Below, piece by piece: positions 16,229 to 23,793 of a stretch of DNA of 35,928 bases (positions within the stretch are counted from its first letter, which is position 1; each line of letters begins with the position of its first letter). The notes below the pieces were generated by a model. It was given only the letters and a program-made list of their open reading frames with translations, was not told where the DNA came from and searched no databases. Both the position numbers and the translations under genes were made by a program. The DNA is from an uncultured Clostridia bacterium (GTDB taxonomy: Bacteria; Bacillota; Clostridia; Christensenellales; UBA1242), in the NCBI GenBank assembly GCA_944332395.1, contig CALVJV010000015.1:1-35928 (forward strand). Direction: 5' to 3'.

Positions 16229-16257
16229 GTAAAGTGTTTTAACTTTACAGGTGTGTT

Positions 16258-16572
16258 ATGAAAAACAAAAAAATTGACTTGGTTTTGTTGATGGATTTTT
16301 ATAGTAATCTGTTGAGCGAGAGAAGAAAAATTATGATGTCGGATTTTTCTGAAAAAGATTTATCTATTAGTGAAATAGCTCAAAAGTATAACGTTTCACG
16401 TCAGGCAGTTTTGGATACACTTAAGAATGCAGAAAAGCAGTTGGTTGACTTAGAAGAGAAATTAGGTTTGGTAAAGAAATTTATTTCTATTAAGAATTCG
16501 TTAGAAAATGTTTGTAGTCAATTAACCGGTAAGGAAAAATCGAAGATTAAAGACATTATCAATATGCTTTAA
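16258..16572 (+). CDS. ylxM: YlxM/p13 family SRP-associated DNA-binding protein
   Basis: A 104-residue protein with an N-terminal helix-turn-helix like that of sigma-70 region 4: the recognition part is LSISEIAQKYNVSRQAVLDTL, with conserved SRQAV. YlxM is nearly always encoded just upstream of ffh, and in streptococci it modulates SRP function. The start ATG 16258 follows AGGTG. It has a strong promoter with an inverted repeat at the transcription start, so autoregulation is possible but unproven. A short gap of 26 bp separates it from ffh. Confidence 0.9.
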   Translation: MKNKKIDLVLLMDFYSNLLSERRKIMMSDFSEKDLSISEIAQKYNVSRQAVLDTLKNAEKQLVDLEEKLGLVKKFISIKNSLENVCSQLTGKEKSKIKDIINML

Positions 16573-16598
16573 AATAAATATTATATGGGAGAATTGGG

Positions 16599-17924
16599 TT
16601 GGCTTTTTTTTCTGCTTTAGGCGAAAAACTAAATCATATATTTTCAAAACTAGTTAATAGAGGCAAGTTGACGGAATTGGAAATTAAATCTGCTATGAGG
16701 GAGATTAGGGTTGCGTTGCTTGAAGCCGATGTTAATTTTTTGGTGGCAAAAGATTTTATTTCTAGAGTTTCTGAAAAGGCTGTTGGAGAGACGATTATTG
16801 AAAGTTTAACTCCTGGTCAGCAAGTAATTAAATTAGTTAATGATGAATTGATAAACTTAATGGGTGGTCAGAATGAAAAGTTGGTCGTTGCGCCAAATCC
16901 TCCAACAATAATTTTAATGTGTGGACTTCAGGGAGCTGGTAAAACAACTTTTTGTGGAAAACTTGCTTTTATGTTAAAAAAACAAGGGAAAAAGCCATTG
17001 TTGGTTGGGTGTGATATTTATAGGCCAGCAGCGATTGAACAACTAAAGCTTGTTGCAAAAAAGGCTGATGTTCCTTGTTTTGAAAAAGGAAATCAGAAGC
17101 CAGTGCTAACAGTTAAACAAGCTGTTGAATATGCGAAAAAATTTGCGTTTGATACTATTATAGTCGATACAGCTGGTAGACTTCACATTAATGAGCAGTT
17201 GATGCAAGAGTTACAAGAGATAAAAAGTGCGGTAAGCCCACATGAAATTTTATTGACTGTAGACTCTATGACTGGTCAGGATGCCGTTGAAGTTGCAAAA
17301 TCGTTTGATGACAACTTGGGAATTACTGGTGTTTTACTAACAAAGTTAGATGGTGATACGCGAGGTGGTGCTGCTTTGTCAATTAAAGCAGTTACGGGAA
17401 AACCTATTAAATTTTGTGGTGTAGGCGAGAAAATTGGAGACATTGAGCCTTTCTATCCCGATCGTATGGCTAGTAGAATTTTGGGAATGGGTGATGTCTT
17501 GACTTTAATCGAAAAAGCGCAAAGTGCAGTTGACGAAAAGCAGTTAAAGGCAATGGAAGAGAGAATTCGAAAAAATACTTTTACCTTAGAGGATTTTTTG
17601 GTGCAATTTGAACAGCTTGGCAAAATGGGAAATTTGGCGGACTTAATTGCTATGATTCCTGGTGTTGGGGCTAAAATAAAGGCTTCGGATATTGATGAAA
17701 AACAAATTTCAAAATTTAAAGCGATTATCCAATCTATGACAACGAAAGAACGACAAAATCCTGATTTAATTAAAGCTAGTCAGAGAAAAAGAATTGCCTC
17801 TGGTAGTGGAACTACAATTCAAGATGTGAATGTTTTATTAAAACAATACAACATGTCAAAAGATATGATGAAAAACATGAATAATCCAAAATTGGCTAGA
17901 ATGTTAGGTGGACGCAAATTTTAG
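16599..17924 (+). CDS. ffh: Signal recognition particle protein Ffh (SRP54)
   Basis: GTPase of the SRP that binds signal peptides on the ribosome through its M domain and hands them to FtsY. The N domain is followed by G1 GLQGAGKTT (residues 109-117), CDIYRPAAIEQL, DTAGRLHIN, and TKLDGDTRGG. The M domain with IPGVGAKIK and SQRKRIASGSG ends at NPKLARMLGGRKF. Full length at 441 residues. The start is a TTG at 16599 behind GGGAG; it gives the family start MAFFSALGEKL. Genes for both SRP GTPases are within 2 kb. The 4.5S RNA gene was not seen in the window. Confidence 0.96.
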   Translation: MAFFSALGEKLNHIFSKLVNRGKLTELEIKSAMREIRVALLEADVNFLVAKDFISRVSEKAVGETIIESLTPGQQVIKLVNDELINLMGGQNEKLVVAPNPPTIILMCGLQGAGKTTFCGKLAFMLKKQGKKPLLVGCDIYRPAAIEQLKLVAKKADVPCFEKGNQKPVLTVKQAVEYAKKFAFDTIIVDTAGRLHINEQLMQELQEIKSAVSPHEILLTVDSMTGQDAVEVAKSFDDNLGITGVLLTKLDGDTRGGAALSIKAVTGKPIKFCGVGEKIGDIEPFYPDRMASRILGMGDVLTLIEKAQSAVDEKQLKAMEERIRKNTFTLEDFLVQFEQLGKMGNLADLIAMIPGVGAKIKASDIDEKQISKFKAIIQSMTTKERQNPDLIKASQRKRIASGSGTTIQDVNVLLKQYNMSKDMMKNMNNPKLARMLGGRKF

Positions 17925-17929
17925 GAATT

Positions 17930-17945
17930 ACGAGTATTTACTCGT
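17930..17945 (+). other. Short hairpin between ffh and rpsP
   Basis: ACGAGT (17930-17935) and ACTCGT (17940-17945) form a perfect 6-bp stem with a 4-nt ATTT loop, six bases after the ffh stop. No T tract follows, so it is more likely a processing or stability element than a terminator. Confidence 0.45.
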
Positions 17946-17974
17946 TACCAAATATACAAAAAAAGGAGAAAAAT

Positions 17975-18313
17975 ATGGCTACAAAAATTAGAATGACAAG
18001 AATGGGGAGTAAAAAATCACCAAGTTATAGATTGGTAGTTTCTGATTCTAGAAACTCTAGAGATGGTGAATATATCGAACAAATTGGATTTTTTAATCCT
18101 TTGACGAATCCAGTCGATCTCAGAATTGATAAGGAAAAAGCCCAAAAATGGTTAAATTCTGGAGCTCAACCAACAGAGACTGTTAAAGCCCTTTTCGTTA
18201 AAGCTGGTGTTGAATTTCCAACAAAGAAAAATAGTGCTGTCAAGTTAGAAAAAAAGCAACCAGAAAAAAAGGCTACTAGAAAAACAACAACAAAAAAAAC
18301 TGAAACAAAATAG
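17975..18313 (+). CDS. rpsP: 30S ribosomal protein S16
   Basis: A small-subunit ribosomal protein of 112 residues. The body (MATKIRMTRMGSKKSPSY, DSRNSRDGEYIEQIGFFNP, AQKWLNSGAQPTETV) is typical. The C-terminus beyond about residue 85 is a Lys/Thr-rich tail (KKQPEKKATRKTTTKKTE) that is longer than in B. subtilis S16 (90 residues) and probably disordered. AAAAGGAG precedes ATG 17975. It starts the translation-related part of the operon. Confidence 0.96.
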   Translation: MATKIRMTRMGSKKSPSYRLVVSDSRNSRDGEYIEQIGFFNPLTNPVDLRIDKEKAQKWLNSGAQPTETVKALFVKAGVEFPTKKNSAVKLEKKQPEKKATRKTTTKKTETK

Positions 18314-18324
18314 GAGTTTGTATT

Positions 18325-18564
18325 ATGAAGGAAACAGTATTGTTTTTGGTTTCAAATTTAGTTGAAAATAAAGATAGAATCAAAATTGAGGAACAAAAAG
18401 ACAATGACAGTCTTTTTATTCATGTTTTTGTTGACAAGAATGATTTGGGCAGGGTTGTTGGAAAAGGTGGCAAAGTTGCAAACTCAATAAGAACTATAAT
18501 CAGAGCTCTTGGTAACCACAATCATATTAGGGCATCAGTTAAATTTGATGCAATTGAGGAATAA
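18325..18564 (+). CDS. khpA: RNA-binding KH-domain protein KhpA
   Basis: A 79-residue single type-II KH domain protein (YlqC) that binds RNA and in pneumococci works with KhpB in cell elongation control. The GxxG loop is in VVGKGGKVANSIRTI. AGGAG precedes ATG 18325. Its stop directly abuts the rimM start (TAAATG), so the two are translationally coupled. Confidence 0.93.
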   Translation: MKETVLFLVSNLVENKDRIKIEEQKDNDSLFIHVFVDKNDLGRVVGKGGKVANSIRTIIRALGNHNHIRASVKFDAIEE

Positions 18565-19053
18565 ATGCTTACTATTGGCAAAATAGTTAAACCACAAGGC
18601 CTAAATGGTAAATTAAAAGTTTTACCATACGGCGAGCTTGATTTTTTTGGAGTAGATGAAGTTTTTATCAATGGCAAACCAATTAAAATAAAAGAAACTA
18701 GCTTTCTTCCAAATGGAATATTTATTGTTTTGGATCAAGTTGACTCAATTGAAAAAGCTAACGCCCTAAGAAATAAAGAAATACAAATTCCCATTGAAAT
18801 AGCCAGACAAATATTGGGAGAAGATAGATTTTTATGGCAAGACGCAATCAATTGTAATATCATAGTGGGCAACCAAAACATTGGAGTTGTAAAAGATATA
18901 GATAATTTTGGAAGTTGTGACATTGTGTTTGCGGTCAGCCATTCTGGACAAAATTTTTCGTTTCCTATTGTTGATGGGTTGTTGATATCTTTGACGAAGA
19001 ATGATATCATTTTAAATAAATCAAAATTTGATGAAGTGGTTTGTTTTGATTAA
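18565..19053 (+). CDS. rimM: Ribosome maturation factor RimM
   Basis: Assists 30S head assembly and binds S19. The N-terminal beta domain starts LTIGKIVKPQGLNGKLKV, the classic RimM opening, and the C-terminal PRC-barrel includes FPIVDGLLISLTKND in place of the usual 'IP....'. It has 162 residues, near the normal 165-175. It abuts khpA and lies 12 bp before trmD. Confidence 0.92.
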   Translation: MLTIGKIVKPQGLNGKLKVLPYGELDFFGVDEVFINGKPIKIKETSFLPNGIFIVLDQVDSIEKANALRNKEIQIPIEIARQILGEDRFLWQDAINCNIIVGNQNIGVVKDIDNFGSCDIVFAVSHSGQNFSFPIVDGLLISLTKNDIILNKSKFDEVVCFD

Positions 19054-19065
19054 ATAGGAGTGTTT

Positions 19066-19731
19066 ATGAAAATTGATATATGCACTTTGTTCCCCAAAAT
19101 GTTTGATGCGCTATCTGAAAGTTTAGTTGGTAAAGCTCAAAAAAATGGGAAGATTAATATAAATATTCATAATATCAGAGATTTTTCTATAGATAAGCAT
19201 AAAAAATGTGATGATTATCCGTTTGGTGGTGGGGCTGGAATGCTTATGCAGGTTCAACCGATTTATGATTGTGTTACTAGCATTGAGAATTGGGCATCTG
19301 CTACTAGAATTTATTTGTCACCACGTGGTTCTGTTTTAAGTCAAAAATTAGCTACAAATTTATCGAAGGTTGAACATTTGATTTTAGTTTGTGGTCATTA
19401 TGAAGGCATCGATCAAAGGGCTATTGAACTTTTAGGTCTTATTGAAGTGTCTATTGGCGATTATGTTTTATCTGGCGGAGAAATAGCGGCTATGGTTGTT
19501 GTAGATTGCATCTCTAGGTTAATTCCTGGTGTTTTGGGAAATGAAAATAGTGCAATAGATGAATCTTTTTCAAATGGTTTGCTCGAATATCCACAGTACA
19601 CCAGACCGGCTGAATTTGAAGGAATTAAGGTTCCAGAGGTTTTGCTTTCTGGAAATCACAAAGAAATAGAACTTTGGCGCAAGAAACAATCAGTTGATAT
19701 TACAAAAAAAAATAGACCCGATTTATTGTAG
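19066..19731 (+). CDS. trmD: tRNA (guanine37-N1)-methyltransferase TrmD
   Basis: Methylates N1 of G37 next to the anticodon of tRNAs reading CNN-type codons, preventing +1 frameshifts. It is a SPOUT knot enzyme: the SAM site is formed by CGHYEGIDQR and SIGDYVLSGGEIAAM, both intact. PFGGGAGMLMQ is also conserved. The C-terminal domain ends SVDITKKNRPDLL, typical. ATG 19066 is chosen because ATAGGAG ends 5 nt upstream; the GTG at 19060 overlaps that site. 221 residues, slightly short. In Bacillus rplS follows, but here rbgA does. Confidence 0.95.
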   Translation: MKIDICTLFPKMFDALSESLVGKAQKNGKININIHNIRDFSIDKHKKCDDYPFGGGAGMLMQVQPIYDCVTSIENWASATRIYLSPRGSVLSQKLATNLSKVEHLILVCGHYEGIDQRAIELLGLIEVSIGDYVLSGGEIAAMVVVDCISRLIPGVLGNENSAIDESFSNGLLEYPQYTRPAEFEGIKVPEVLLSGNHKEIELWRKKQSVDITKKNRPDLL

Positions 19732-19742
19732 GAGGAGTTGTT

Positions 19743-20597
19743 TTGAACATTCAATGGTTTCCTGGGCATATGAATAAAACATTAGTTGAAATTGAAAGTT
19801 TGCAAAAAAAGGCAGACTTTGTTTTGTATGTTCTGGATAGTAGAGCTCCCTTTTCATGTTTAAATCCTAAACTATTTGAAGTCGTGGGAGATAAACCTAT
19901 TATTTTTGTTTTAACTAAAAAAGATTTGGCAGATGCTTTGGAAACAAGATTATGGATTGAATATTTATCCAAGAAAAATAATATTGCTGTTGCAGTTAAT
20001 GCTAACAACAAAAATTGTATAAGCATTATTATTTCTGCTATTGAGAAAGTATTAAATAAAAAGATTGAAAAGGATAAAAACAAGGGAATTAAAAAAATAT
20101 ATAGGGGAATGGTTGTTGGAATTCCTAATTCAGGAAAATCAACTTTAATAAATTTACTTTGTGGACAGGTTAGAGCAAAAACTGGCAACAAAGCAGGTGT
20201 CACAAAAAATATACAATGGGTAAAACTTGGTAATGGTTATGAACTACTTGATACGCCTGGCACTTTGTGGCCTAAAATTGACGACAAAAAAATTGGTTTG
20301 AATTTGGCATTTATTGGTTCAGTTAAAGATGAGATAATAGATAAAAATGATTTGGCATTAGAACTGATTGAAACATTAAAGAATATTGCTCCAGACAAAC
20401 TAATGCAAAGATATAATTTAAAGACTATTGATGATTCGGCAAATGTTTTATTGGAAGAGATATGTAAAAATAGAGGTTTTTTGCAAAAAGGTGGAAATGT
20501 TGATTTAGAAAGGGGAGCTCAAGCTGTTATAGATGATTTTAGAAAAGCTAGAATCGGGTTAATAACATTGGATAAATTAAAAAGCGGGCGACAATAA
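19743..20597 (+). CDS. rbgA: Ribosome biogenesis GTPase RbgA (YlqF)
   Basis: A circularly permuted GTPase needed for late 50S assembly (L16 incorporation). The motif order is G4 TKKD (residues 58-61), then G1 GIPNSGKST (126-134), then G3 DTPG (170-173), proving the permutation. The N-terminal NIQWFPGHMNKT is the family signature. 284 residues, full length. The start is TTG 19743 after AGGAGGAG. The stop and the rnhB start share one base (TAATG). Confidence 0.94.
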   Translation: MNIQWFPGHMNKTLVEIESLQKKADFVLYVLDSRAPFSCLNPKLFEVVGDKPIIFVLTKKDLADALETRLWIEYLSKKNNIAVAVNANNKNCISIIISAIEKVLNKKIEKDKNKGIKKIYRGMVVGIPNSGKSTLINLLCGQVRAKTGNKAGVTKNIQWVKLGNGYELLDTPGTLWPKIDDKKIGLNLAFIGSVKDEIIDKNDLALELIETLKNIAPDKLMQRYNLKTIDDSANVLLEEICKNRGFLQKGGNVDLERGAQAVIDDFRKARIGLITLDKLKSGRQ

Positions 20598-21202
20598 TGG
20601 AAAATGATTTATTTGAATTTGAAAAAAAATATTTAGCAAGTGGAAAAAAATTAATATCAGGAACTGATGAGGTTGGAAGAGGACCATTGGCTGGACCTGT
20701 GGTGGTAGCAACTGTAATTATGCCGTTAGATAAATTAATTCCAGGAATTAATGATAGTAAAAAACTTACTGCAAAAAAAAGAGAAGAGTTGTATCGTCAA
20801 ATATTAGATGTTGCAGAATATGTACGCGTTGAAATGGTTGATGAAAAAAGAATTGACCAGATTAATATTTTACAAGCGACTAAAGAAGCTATGGTAAATT
20901 CTATAAAAAATCTTGGTGTTATGCCAGACATAGCACTTGTAGATGCTATAAAAAGCCTACCAGTTGGATGTGAAGTAGTGGGAATTGTTCATGGAGATGC
21001 GTTGTCTTATTCTATAGCTGCGGCCAGTATTGTCGCCAAAGTTACAAGAGACAAGTATATGGCTGAAATGGCAAAAAAATATCCCAATTACGGATTTGAA
21101 AAAAATAAAGGATATGGTTCAAAATTTCATATGGATGCATTAAAACTTTTTGGTCCTTGCGAAATACATAGGAAAACATTTTTGAAATTTTTGGATAAAT
21201 AA
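20597..21202 (+). CDS. rnhB: Ribonuclease HII
   Basis: Cleaves RNA in RNA-DNA hybrids, including single ribonucleotides in DNA. The catalytic Asp24-Glu25 lie in GTDEVGRGPLAGP, followed by DSKKLTAKKRE, the VDAI aspartate and HGDALSYSIAAASIVAKVTRD. 201 residues, complete, without the N-terminal extension of Bacillus RnhB. It is coupled to rbgA by a 1-bp overlap with no clear SD of its own. Confidence 0.94.
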   Translation: MENDLFEFEKKYLASGKKLISGTDEVGRGPLAGPVVVATVIMPLDKLIPGINDSKKLTAKKREELYRQILDVAEYVRVEMVDEKRIDQINILQATKEAMVNSIKNLGVMPDIALVDAIKSLPVGCEVVGIVHGDALSYSIAAASIVAKVTRDKYMAEMAKKYPNYGFEKNKGYGSKFHMDALKLFGPCEIHRKTFLKFLDK

Positions 21203-21212
21203 AGTAGGAGTT

Positions 21213-21689
21213 ATGTTTAATAACAGTTCTATAGGAATTTTAGGTGAAAAGATTGCCAATGAATATTTATCAAAGAATAAGTATTTAAAGTTATTGCTCA
21301 AAAATTTTGAAACTGATTTTGGTGAGATTGATTTAATATATTTGCAAAACAAGAAATCTTGTAAAAAGCAAATAAAAAAATTAAAAGATAAATTGGTTTG
21401 TGTTGACGAATTTGAAAAATGTGAATTGATTAAGCAGATAAATCAAAAACAATTTGAATGTTTGCAAACCCAGTTGGTTTTTGTAGAAGTTAAATTGCGT
21501 TCTTATAAAAGTTCTTGTATTGCTTCACCGAACGAAGCTGTTGATTTGTTGAAGCAAACTAAATATAAAAAGTTAGCTGAAGTTTTTTGTAAAATTAATA
21601 AGTTTGATTTCCCTAGACGTTTTGATATTGTTGAAATTATATGTAAAAATGGTAAATATTTTTGTAGGCATATAGAAAACGCTTTTTAA
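21213..21689 (+). CDS. yraN: YraN/UPF0102 family nuclease-fold protein with an internal insertion
   Basis: A 158-residue protein of the UPF0102 (YraN) family, which has a PD-(D/E)xK nuclease-like fold of unknown role and usually follows rnhB. Visible core: GEKIANEYLSKN, FGEIDLI (residues 37-42), FVEVKLRS (90-97) and the later RFDIVEII strand. In ordinary YraN proteins only about 11 residues separate the Asp of GEID from the FVEVK strand; here there are about 50. The extra segment (about residues 44-87) is Lys/Gln/Cys-rich and predicted helical. The catalytic E-D-ExK residues are kept. TAGGAG precedes ATG 21213. Family confident, function unknown. Confidence 0.82.
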   Translation: MFNNSSIGILGEKIANEYLSKNKYLKLLLKNFETDFGEIDLIYLQNKKSCKKQIKKLKDKLVCVDEFEKCELIKQINQKQFECLQTQLVFVEVKLRSYKSSCIASPNEAVDLLKQTKYKKLAEVFCKINKFDFPRRFDIVEIICKNGKYFCRHIENAF

Positions 21690-21719
21690 AATTAATTTTT
21701 ATTTTTATTTATAAAATAC

Positions 21720-21748
21720 TTGATTTTATTTTATTTTTATGGTAAATT
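21720..21748 (+). promoter_or_regulatory. Extended -10 promoter of rplS
   Basis: TTGATT (21720-21725), 17 bp, TAAATT (21743-21748) with TG at 21740-21741. The predicted start near 21755 leaves a leader of about 95 nt, long compared with other genes here. Confidence 0.5.
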
Positions 21749-21770
21749 GCTTTAGATGTTTGTAGTCCGC

Positions 21771-21811
21771 TATGAGAAATAGGTTTTTGTCAATGTTTTT
21801 TGACTCTCATA
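21771..21811 (+). ncRNA. Putative L19 ribosomal-protein leader (autoregulatory RNA)
   Basis: An outer stem TATGAGA (21771-21777) with TCTCATA (21805-21811) stacks on an inner stem GTCAA (21789-21793) with TTGAC (21800-21804). An 11-nt bulge lies on the 5' side and a 6-nt apical loop at the top. It lies in the 5' leader of rplS. L19 leaders are known from Firmicutes, where L19 is thought to control its own synthesis. Assignment rests on position and fold; a covariance-model match was not run. Confidence 0.55.
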
Positions 21812-21849
21812 TGAACGCATAATTTCATACTTGAAAGGAGGATAGCCAA

Positions 21850-22200
21850 GTGAATATCGTTGACCAAATAGAAAAAGAAAGTATGCGCACTGATATTCCT
21901 GACTTTAAAATCGGCGACACTGTTAAAGTGTTTGTCAAGGTTGTGGAAGGAACTCGTGAAAGACTTCAGGGTTTTGAAGGTGTGGTTATTGCACGCAAAA
22001 ATGGTGGTATTAGAGAAACTTTTACTGTTCGTAGAATTTCTTTTGGTGTAGGTGTTGAAAGGACTTTTCCTTTGCATTCACCCAAAATTGACCATATTGA
22101 TATTGTTCGACATGGTGAGGTTAGGCGTGCAAAATTGTATTATCTGCGCGATCGCGTTGGTAAAGCTGCTAAGGTAAAAGAAAAAATAAATTCGAAATAA
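21850..22200 (+). CDS. rplS: 50S ribosomal protein L19
   Basis: A 116-residue large-subunit protein at the 30S-50S interface. [57 protein letters not shown] and [19 protein letters not shown] are all conserved. The start is GTG 21850 after the strong AAAGGAGG (21834-21841). It has its own promoter, a structured leader and a terminator, so it is monocistronic. In Bacillus it lies between trmD and rbgA; here it has moved to after yraN. Confidence 0.96.
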   Translation: MNIVDQIEKESMRTDIPDFKIGDTVKVFVKVVEGTRERLQGFEGVVIARKNGGIRETFTVRRISFGVGVERTFPLHSPKIDHIDIVRHGEVRRAKLYYLRDRVGKAAKVKEKINSK

Positions 22201-22224
22201 GGTGCTTTTAGCATCTTTTTTTTT
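22200..22224 (+). terminator. Intrinsic terminator of rplS
   Basis: AGGTGC (22200-22205) pairs with GCATCT (22211-22216), one G-U included, followed by nine T residues (22216-22224). The end of the T tract forms part of the -35 box of the next promoter. Confidence 0.75.
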
Positions 22225-22251
22225 GATTTTTATTTTTTTTTAGTTTATAAT
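22223..22251 (+). promoter_or_regulatory. Promoter of yifB, probably giving a leaderless mRNA
   Basis: TTGATT (22223-22228), 17 bp, perfect TATAAT (22246-22251). The predicted start is at about 22258, one base before the ATG at 22259. No SD is present. Confidence 0.6.
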
Positions 22252-22258
22252 TTATTCT

Positions 22259-23785
22259 ATGATAGCAAAAGTTAAGAGTTTAGGTTTGGTGGGCCTTTCT
22301 GGTTTTGATGTTACTGTTGAGGTTGACATTTCAATTGGTAAAAACTCGTTTGATATTGTAGGCTTGCCCGATAATGCAGTTAAAGAGGCTAAGGATCGAG
22401 TTGTTTCAGCCATTAAGAATAGTGGATTTGCTTTTCCTAATAGAAAAATTGTTGTCAATCTTGCTCCAGCGAATATTCCTAAAGTAGGTTCCTATTTTGA
22501 CACGGCCATAGCGATTGGTGTTTTAATAGCAAGTGGGCAGATTTCTAATAGCCATAGTGATAAAGTGTTTTTGGGTGAACTTTCTTTAGATGGATTAATA
22601 AATCCGATAAAGGGCTTGCTTCCATTGTTGATTTCTGGCAAGGAATCTGGTTATAATAAATTTGTTATTCCTAGTAAGAACACAAAAGAGGCTTCTTTTG
22701 TTGAAAACATTACTTGTTTCGCATTTGATAATTTGGCACAATTATGTTTAGCACTTAAAGGAGATTTTACTCCAAGCCCAGTTTTAAAGCTAAAATGGAA
22801 GGCTGATTCTTCAAATTTAATGGGAGAAGATTTCTGTCGGGTGAAAGGCCAAAAAATCGCGAAAAGAGCAATAGAAATTGCCGTTGCTGGTGGGCATAAC
22901 TTACTTATGATTGGGCCACCGGGTAGTGGAAAAACTTTACTAGCAAAATGTATTCCTTCTATTTTGCCGGATTTAACATTTAACGAAGCTTTAGAAATTA
23001 CCAAAATTCATTCAGTGGCTGGAATTCTTGATGAGACGAAAGGAATTGTTATATCACGTCCATTTAGGTCTCCGCATCATTCGGCCTCTATGGTTGCATT
23101 GACCGGAGGTGGGAAAAATGCAAAACCTGGGGAAATTAGTTTGGCACATAATGGGGTATTGTTTTTAGATGAAATGCCTGAATATTCGAGAAGTGCTTTG
23201 GAGACATTGCGTCAGCCGTTGGAAGATGGATGTATTTCTGTTTCTAGAATTTCTAATACAGTAACTTATCCTGCCAATTTTATGTTGGTAGCAAGCATGA
23301 ATCCCTGTCCGTGTGGAAATTATGGAAGCAAGGATTTGACTTGCACTTGTTCTCCTGCACAAATTCATAGGTATATTTCAAAAATATCTGGGCCTCTTTT
23401 AGATAGAATTGATTTAAAAATAGATGTAGATAGAGTTGAGTTTAATGAACTTAATACCGAAAATGACGAGGAATCTTCTATTGAAATAAAAAAGAGAATA
23501 AACAAAGCAAGGAATATACAAATTCAAAGGTTTGTTGATGAAGGAATTTTTACAAATGCAAAAATGAACAATAAACTTGTTAAAAAATATTGCAAACTAG
23601 ATTTGGAGTCCGAAGAATTAATTAAAAATGCTTTTAATGTCTTTCATCTTTCTGCCAGGGCTTATACTCGAATATTAAAAGTTGCAAGAACTATTGCAGA
23701 TTTAGATGGAAAACAAAATATAGAGCCTAGCCATATAGCTGAGGCTATAAGTTATAGAAACATTGATAAAATACAAAATTACTAG
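22259..23785 (+). CDS. comM: YifB/ComM family AAA+ ATPase (Mg-chelatase-like)
   Basis: A 508-residue ATPase related to ComM, the branch-migration helicase that extends integrated DNA in natural transformation. The N-terminal Lon-protease-like domain (residues 1-170) is followed by Walker A GPPGSGKTLLAKC, Walker B GVLFLDEMPEY, the conserved MNPCPCGNYG...CTCSP cysteine motif and a C-terminal Mg-chelatase domain (LSARAYTRILKVARTIAD). Full length. The ATG at 22259 is 8 nt after a perfect -10 box and has no ribosome binding site, so the message is probably leaderless. dprA follows 8 bp later, a natural partner in DNA uptake and recombination. Confidence 0.92.
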   Translation: MIAKVKSLGLVGLSGFDVTVEVDISIGKNSFDIVGLPDNAVKEAKDRVVSAIKNSGFAFPNRKIVVNLAPANIPKVGSYFDTAIAIGVLIASGQISNSHSDKVFLGELSLDGLINPIKGLLPLLISGKESGYNKFVIPSKNTKEASFVENITCFAFDNLAQLCLALKGDFTPSPVLKLKWKADSSNLMGEDFCRVKGQKIAKRAIEIAVAGGHNLLMIGPPGSGKTLLAKCIPSILPDLTFNEALEITKIHSVAGILDETKGIVISRPFRSPHHSASMVALTGGGKNAKPGEISLAHNGVLFLDEMPEYSRSALETLRQPLEDGCISVSRISNTVTYPANFMLVASMNPCPCGNYGSKDLTCTCSPAQIHRYISKISGPLLDRIDLKIDVDRVEFNELNTENDEESSIEIKKRINKARNIQIQRFVDEGIFTNAKMNNKLVKKYCKLDLESEELIKNAFNVFHLSARAYTRILKVARTIADLDGKQNIEPSHIAEAISYRNIDKIQNY

Positions 23786-23793
23786 GAGTGCAT

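Noticed and set aside
19751..20203. 150-codon minus-strand open frame inside rbgA
   Set aside because: It mirrors the conserved RbgA GTPase frame and no ribosome site or family motif is present.
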